Shown in pieces: positions 14,041 through 17,313 of a stretch of DNA of 17,313 nt (position 1 is the stretch's first letter; each line of letters starts with the position of its first letter). The notes under the pieces were generated by a model. It saw only the letters and a list, made by a program, of their open reading frames with translations, was not told the origin of the DNA and ran no database searches. A program made the position numbers and the translations under genes. The stretch comes from Pseudaeromonas sp038247115 (lineage in GTDB: Bacteria; Pseudomonadota; Gammaproteobacteria; Enterobacterales; Aeromonadaceae), in contig JBBRVG010000086.1 in NCBI GenBank assembly GCA_038247115.1, forward strand, positions 1-17,313, in the 5' to 3' direction.

Positions 14041-15055
14041 TATCAACCAATCGGCTATCGATCTGCAGATCGATGACCTGGAAAAAGCTGCCATTCTGAT
14101 GCTGAGCATGGGGGAGGAGTCGGCTGCCAAGATCTTCAAGCGACTGAGTCGCGAAGAGGTGCAACGCCTGAGTCGTGCCATCTCCAAGCTGCACAATGTC
14201 TCGACCATAGAGGCGAAGTGGATCCTGCAGCAGTTCTTCGGCCAGTACAAACAGCAGAGCGGCATCAGCGGCGCCTCGCGCTCCTACCTGCAGCGCACCC
14301 TGGACATGGCGCTGGGCCCCAAGTTTGCCCGCAGCATGCTCGACGGCCTGTATGGCGACGAGGTGCAGAGCGATGTGCAGTTGTTGCAGTGGGTGCCGCC
14401 CGAGGTGCTGGGCCGCTTCTTCGTCAACGAACACCCGCAGATGCAGGCCGTATTGCTGGCCTTCCTGCCCTCGGAAACCTCCTCGGCGGTGCTCGACACC
14501 TTGCCCCAGAGCCAGCATGACGAACTGCTGTTCCGGGTCGCCAACCTCAAGGAGATCAGCGAGGTGGTGCTGCAGGAGTTGCGCGGCACGCTAGAGCGTT
14601 GCCTGGCCTACGTCGCCGAGCAGGCGGGTGCCCAGGTCGATGGTGTGCGCCAGGTGGCGGACATTCTCAACCGTTATCGCGGGGATCGCTCCCAGATGCT
14701 GGAGATGCTGCGGCTGTACGATGCCAAGGTGGCGGGGGATATCGAGAAGAATATGTTCGATTTCGACACCCTCAAACGGCAGAGCGCCGATGTGTTGCAG
14801 CAACTGTTGCAAGAGGTGCCTTCCGAGACGCTGGCCGTCGCCCTCAAGGGCACCGATGCCCAGTTCCGCAAAGTGGTGCTGGGGGCTATGCCGAAGCGGA
14901 TGGCACAGGCCATCGACACCCAGATGCAGGGGCAGGGCTCTGTGTCGCTCAGCAAGGTGGCCCAGGCGCGCGGCGAGATCATGCAGCTGGTGCGTAGCAT
15001 GGTCGAGCAGGGCGAAATCGAGTTCATGTTGTTTGAAGAGCCGGTGGTGAGCTGA
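14018..15055 (+). CDS. fliG: Lateral flagellar motor switch protein FliG (LfiG/FliG-L), 345 aa
   Basis: FliG caps the C-ring, binds FliF and FliM, and carries the helix that interacts with the stator. The N-terminal domain starts LEKAAILMLSMGEESAAKIFKRLS and the middle domain contains the FliM-binding FVNEHPQMQAVLLAFLP. The C-terminal domain includes NMFDFDTLKRQSADVLQQLL, LAVALKGTDAQFRKVVLGAM and GEIMQLVRSMVEQGEIEF. All match the family, and Arg/Lys/Asp residues are kept on the torque helix. Two starts are possible, 14018 and 14027, both inside the end of fliF with weak ribosome sites; the first is given. The stop shares one base with the fliH start (TGATG). Confidence 0.95.
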   Translation: MATMIDLNINQSAIDLQIDDLEKAAILMLSMGEESAAKIFKRLSREEVQRLSRAISKLHNVSTIEAKWILQQFFGQYKQQSGISGASRSYLQRTLDMALGPKFARSMLDGLYGDEVQSDVQLLQWVPPEVLGRFFVNEHPQMQAVLLAFLPSETSSAVLDTLPQSQHDELLFRVANLKEISEVVLQELRGTLERCLAYVAEQAGAQVDGVRQVADILNRYRGDRSQMLEMLRLYDAKVAGDIEKNMFDFDTLKRQSADVLQQLLQEVPSETLAVALKGTDAQFRKVVLGAMPKRMAQAIDTQMQGQGSVSLSKVAQARGEIMQLVRSMVEQGEIEFMLFEEPVVS

Positions 15056-15747
15056 TGGTCAAACCGCCGCATAGATTGCCGCTGGATGAGCATGCCGCCA
15101 TCCGGCCCTATCGCTTCCCGGCCCTGAGTCCGAACCTGCCCGGCATGTCCCATCCTGATCCCCAGCAAGCGTTCCAGCAGGGCTACCAGCAAGGGTTGGA
15201 GCAAGGTGTCACAGCCGGGCAGCAGACCGGATACCAGGAGGGCTATCAACAAGGACTGGAGCAGGGGCTCAAGGAGGGCGTGACCAAGGGGCTGGGACAG
15301 GGCGAACGCCAGGGGCGCGCCCGTTTCGAGCAGGCTCTGGCACCTCTGCAGAGCCTGATGAGTCGTTTGGCCGAGTGGGAACAAGCCCAGCTCGCCAGCC
15401 AGCAGGAGTTACTGCTGCAGCTGGTGGAGCAGGTGGCGCAGCAGGTGGTGCAGCATGAATTGCAGCAGGTCCCCGGGCAGCGCGCGGCCTTGGTGGAACA
15501 GGTGCTGGCTCGCCTCCCCTCGGAGATAGGGCCGCTGAAAATCTGGCTGCATCCGGACGACGTCGCCGCGTTACAGGCGGTCGGTGTGCGGGAGTGTCAG
15601 GGTTGGCCCCTGTTGCCTGAGCCCGCGCTGGCACGGGGCGATTGCCGGATTGGCAGCCCGGAGAGCACGGTCGAATCCCTGTGCGCGGATCGTCTGGCCC
15701 AATCCATGGCCCATGTGCGGAGTGTGTTGACAGAGGCGCCATGCTAA
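15055..15747 (+). CDS. fliH: Lateral flagellar export ATPase regulator FliH (LfiH/FliH-L), 230 aa
   Basis: FliH dimers bind the ATPase FliI and link it to the C-ring and export gate. The N-terminus (residues 1-40) is Pro-rich and variable. Residues 43-87 form an unusually regular GxxxG repeat, listed separately. The following region is a Gln/Glu-rich coiled-coil type helix (ELLLQLVEQVAQQVVQHELQQ). The C-terminal domain contains LKIWLHPDDV and ARGDCRIGSPESTVE, which matches the conserved FliH/SctL end. It starts at the ATG overlapping the fliG stop and overlaps fliI by 7 bases. Confidence 0.92.
   Translation: MVKPPHRLPLDEHAAIRPYRFPALSPNLPGMSHPDPQQAFQQGYQQGLEQGVTAGQQTGYQEGYQQGLEQGLKEGVTKGLGQGERQGRARFEQALAPLQSLMSRLAEWEQAQLASQQELLLQLVEQVAQQVVQHELQQVPGQRAALVEQVLARLPSEIGPLKIWLHPDDVAALQAVGVRECQGWPLLPEPALARGDCRIGSPESTVESLCADRLAQSMAHVRSVLTEAPC
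15181..15315 (+). repeat. Twelve-step GxxxG repeat in FliH, with an internal 20-residue duplication
   Basis: Glycines occupy residues 43, 47, 51, 55, 59, 63, 67, 71, 75, 79, 83 and 87 of FliH, an unbroken period of four. Gln/Glu and Tyr/Leu fill the other positions. Residues 41-52 (QQGYQQGLEQGV) recur at 61-72 (QEGYQQGLEQGL), a 60-base spacing at DNA level, suggesting growth by tandem duplication. Glycine-zipper repeats are known in FliH proteins; this is a long, clean example. Confidence 0.9.
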
Positions 15748-17066
15748 GCCGCTGGCAAGAGGGCCTTACACGACTGCAAGCGCCGCTGCCGGCGATTGAT
15801 GTGACCCGCCACTATGGTCGTCTGGTCCGGGTGACCGGGTTGACGCTGGAGGTGACCGGCTGCCAACTGACGTTGGGCCAGCGCTGCCGGGTTGCCACCC
15901 GGGATGGACGCCAGCTAGCGGCTGAAGTCGTCGGTTTTGATCGGGAGATCACCTATCTGATGCCGCTGGAGTTGACCCGGCAGCTGTACGTCGGTGCCCG
16001 GGTCGAACCCCTGGACCACGAGGTGGAGCTGTGGCTCGGCGATCATCTGCTGGGGCGGGTGGTCGATGGCCTGTTGCAACCCCTGGACGGCTTACCGCTG
16101 GTCAACCAGGGGGATCCGGCCGCGCTGATTATGCCACCGCCGAATCCGCTGCTGCGTCAGCCGGTGACCGAGCCGCTGGATGTTGGCATCCGCGCCATCA
16201 ATGCCCTGCTGACGCCGGGCAAAGGCCAGCGGCTCGGGCTGTTCGCCGGCTCCGGGGTCGGCAAGAGTATGTTGCTGGGGATGATGACCCGTTATACCCA
16301 GGCCCAGGTGGTGATCGTCGGTCTGATTGGCGAGCGGGGGCGGGAAGTGCGGGAGTTTATCGACCACTGTCTGGGGCCCGAGGGGCGCCGCAAGGCCATA
16401 GTGGTCGCGGCTCCGGCCGATCAGTCGCCGCTGCAGCGTCTGCGTGCCGCCCAGTTGTGTCATCGTCTGGCCGAGTATTATCGGGATCGGGGCCAGGATG
16501 TGCTGCTGCTGATGGACTCCTTGACCCGCTATGCGCAAGCCCAGCGGGAGATAGGTCTGGCCCTGGGCGAGCCTCCGGCGACTCGCGGTTATCCACCGTC
16601 GGTGTTTTCCCTGCTGACCCAGTTGGTGGAGCGGGCTGGCAATGGTGAGCAGGCCAGCGGCAGTCTGACCGCGTTTTATACGGTGTTGGCCGAGGGCGAT
16701 GATCAGCAGGATCCGATTGCCGATGCGGCCCGGGCTATTCTGGACGGTCATATAGTTCTCAGCCGCCAGTTGGCCGAGCAGGGGCACTATCCGGCCATCG
16801 ATATCAATGCTTCGGTGAGCCGGGTCATGCCCCAGGTGGTAGCGGCTGAACAGTTGGCGCTAGCCACCCGCTTGCGGCAACTGTCGGGGCGCTACCAACA
16901 GGTGCGTGAATTGTTACCTCTGGGCGGCTATCAGGCCGGACTGGATCTCGAGATGGATGAGGCGGTACGCCGTCATCCGGCTCTCGCCCGCTTCTTGCAG
17001 CAGGGGCTGCAAGAACAAAGTCCGTTCGCCCAGAGCCTGCAGGAGCTGCAGCAGGTGTTGAGCTGA
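15741..17066 (+). CDS. fliI: Lateral flagellum-specific export ATPase FliI (LfiI/FliI-L), 441 aa
   Basis: FliI is the F1-beta-like ATPase that powers early steps of flagellar protein export. The start ATG at 15741 overlaps the end of fliH; the open frame before it (from 15642) is not FliI-like. It has the N-terminal barrel domain (about 20-95). The catalytic domain has Walker A GLFAGSGVGKS (166-176), the GERGREVREF loop (197-206), Walker B VLLLMDSLTRYA (254-265, Asp259), GEPPATRGYPPSVFS (276-290) and the alpha/beta ATPase signature PAIDINASVS (351-360). All catalytic residues are present and the length is normal. The stop shares a base with fliJ (TGATG). Confidence 0.97.
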   Translation: MLSRWQEGLTRLQAPLPAIDVTRHYGRLVRVTGLTLEVTGCQLTLGQRCRVATRDGRQLAAEVVGFDREITYLMPLELTRQLYVGARVEPLDHEVELWLGDHLLGRVVDGLLQPLDGLPLVNQGDPAALIMPPPNPLLRQPVTEPLDVGIRAINALLTPGKGQRLGLFAGSGVGKSMLLGMMTRYTQAQVVIVGLIGERGREVREFIDHCLGPEGRRKAIVVAAPADQSPLQRLRAAQLCHRLAEYYRDRGQDVLLLMDSLTRYAQAQREIGLALGEPPATRGYPPSVFSLLTQLVERAGNGEQASGSLTAFYTVLAEGDDQQDPIADAARAILDGHIVLSRQLAEQGHYPAIDINASVSRVMPQVVAAEQLALATRLRQLSGRYQQVRELLPLGGYQAGLDLEMDEAVRRHPALARFLQQGLQEQSPFAQSLQELQQVLS

Positions 17067-17313
17067 TGCTGGTCCGCTACCTGGAGTTGCAGCGCAAGGA
17101 GCTGGAGCAGCTGGGGAACCAGCGCGGCCAGATCCTGCAGCGCATCCAGCGTGAGCAGGAGCGTGAACAGACACTGGCGCGCCTCCTGGCCGAGATGGGA
17201 CAGGGGCTGGATCTGCGGCAGTTATTGATCCGGGAAAACTACTACCATATGCGGCGGCAGATGGAGCGTCTCTGGCTGTTGCAGGTGGATAAGGTGGCGC
17301 TGGCGCGCCAGGA
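17066..17313 (+). CDS. fliJ: Probable lateral flagellar export chaperone FliJ (LfiJ/FliJ-L), 5' part
   Basis: The first 82 codons are visible before the right edge. The protein begins MLVRYLELQRKELEQLGNQR and continues as a charged, Glu/Gln/Arg/Leu-rich helix without hydrophobic segments, as expected for FliJ. FliJ is a coiled-coil protein that fits the FliI hexamer like a rotor stalk and engages FlhA. The identification rests on the coiled-coil composition, the TGATG coupling with fliI, and the standard fliI-fliJ order, since FliJ sequences themselves are poorly conserved. Confidence 0.8.
   Translation, partial: MLVRYLELQRKELEQLGNQRGQILQRIQREQEREQTLARLLAEMGQGLDLRQLLIRENYYHMRRQMERLWLLQVDKVALARQ

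Overview
The window is a piece of a gammaproteobacterial chromosome, most likely Aeromonas. That rests on GC-rich coding sequence, AT-rich intergenic islands and the gene order fliM-N-P-Q-R-flhB-flhA / lafK / fliE-F-G-H-I-J. This order, with no fliO between fliN and fliP and a lone sigma-54 activator gene in the middle, is that of the secondary (lateral) flagellar systems of Aeromonas and Vibrio and of E. coli Flag-2. Polar clusters of these genera are ordered differently. The species call is inference from layout and protein content; no database was searched.

Layout. Positions 1-864 (minus strand) hold a two-gene unit: a YfiR-family periplasmic protein, overlapping by 4 bases the start of a membrane sensor with a CHASE8-like periplasmic domain that runs off the left edge. 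Divergent from it, 1245-3416 encodes a TonB-dependent-receptor-like outer-membrane protein, closed by a clear intrinsic terminator at 3444-3467. This trio resembles the tripartite YfiBNR (TpbB) c-di-GMP signalling arrangement, with a receptor-like barrel as the outer-membrane partner. An AT-rich spacer with two inverted repeats leads into the first flagellar operon (3692-9984): C-ring proteins FliM and FliN, export-gate proteins FliP, FliQ, FliR, FlhB and FlhA. Genes from fliP onward are coupled by 1- or 4-base overlaps. A 551-base noncoding stretch (9985-10535) precedes lafK (10536-11936), the sigma-54-dependent activator, followed by fliE, fliF, fliG, fliH, fliI and a truncated fliJ (11951 to the right edge).

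The most notable element is in the lafK leader. Positions 10185-10278 carry the conserved core of a GEMM-I cyclic-di-GMP riboswitch: the GGCAAAC segment, a GAAA-capped stem, GGACGCAAAGCC, and a second stem closing with TAGCGGGG. It is followed by a terminator-like hairpin and, next to the gene, by a hairpin that pairs the lafK Shine-Dalgarno sequence. The simplest reading is that c-di-GMP acts directly on the mRNA of the lateral-flagellum master regulator. A plausible c-di-GMP input module (YfiR/CHASE8 sensor/receptor) lies about 9 kb away in the same window. The link between the two is inference.

Other points: FliM lacks the usual N-terminal CheY-binding motif and has GGIP where GGxG is expected; FliH has twelve glycines spaced exactly four residues apart; FlhA uses a GTG start behind a near-perfect Shine-Dalgarno sequence. 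No tRNA, rRNA, insertion sequence, CRISPR array or attachment site was seen.
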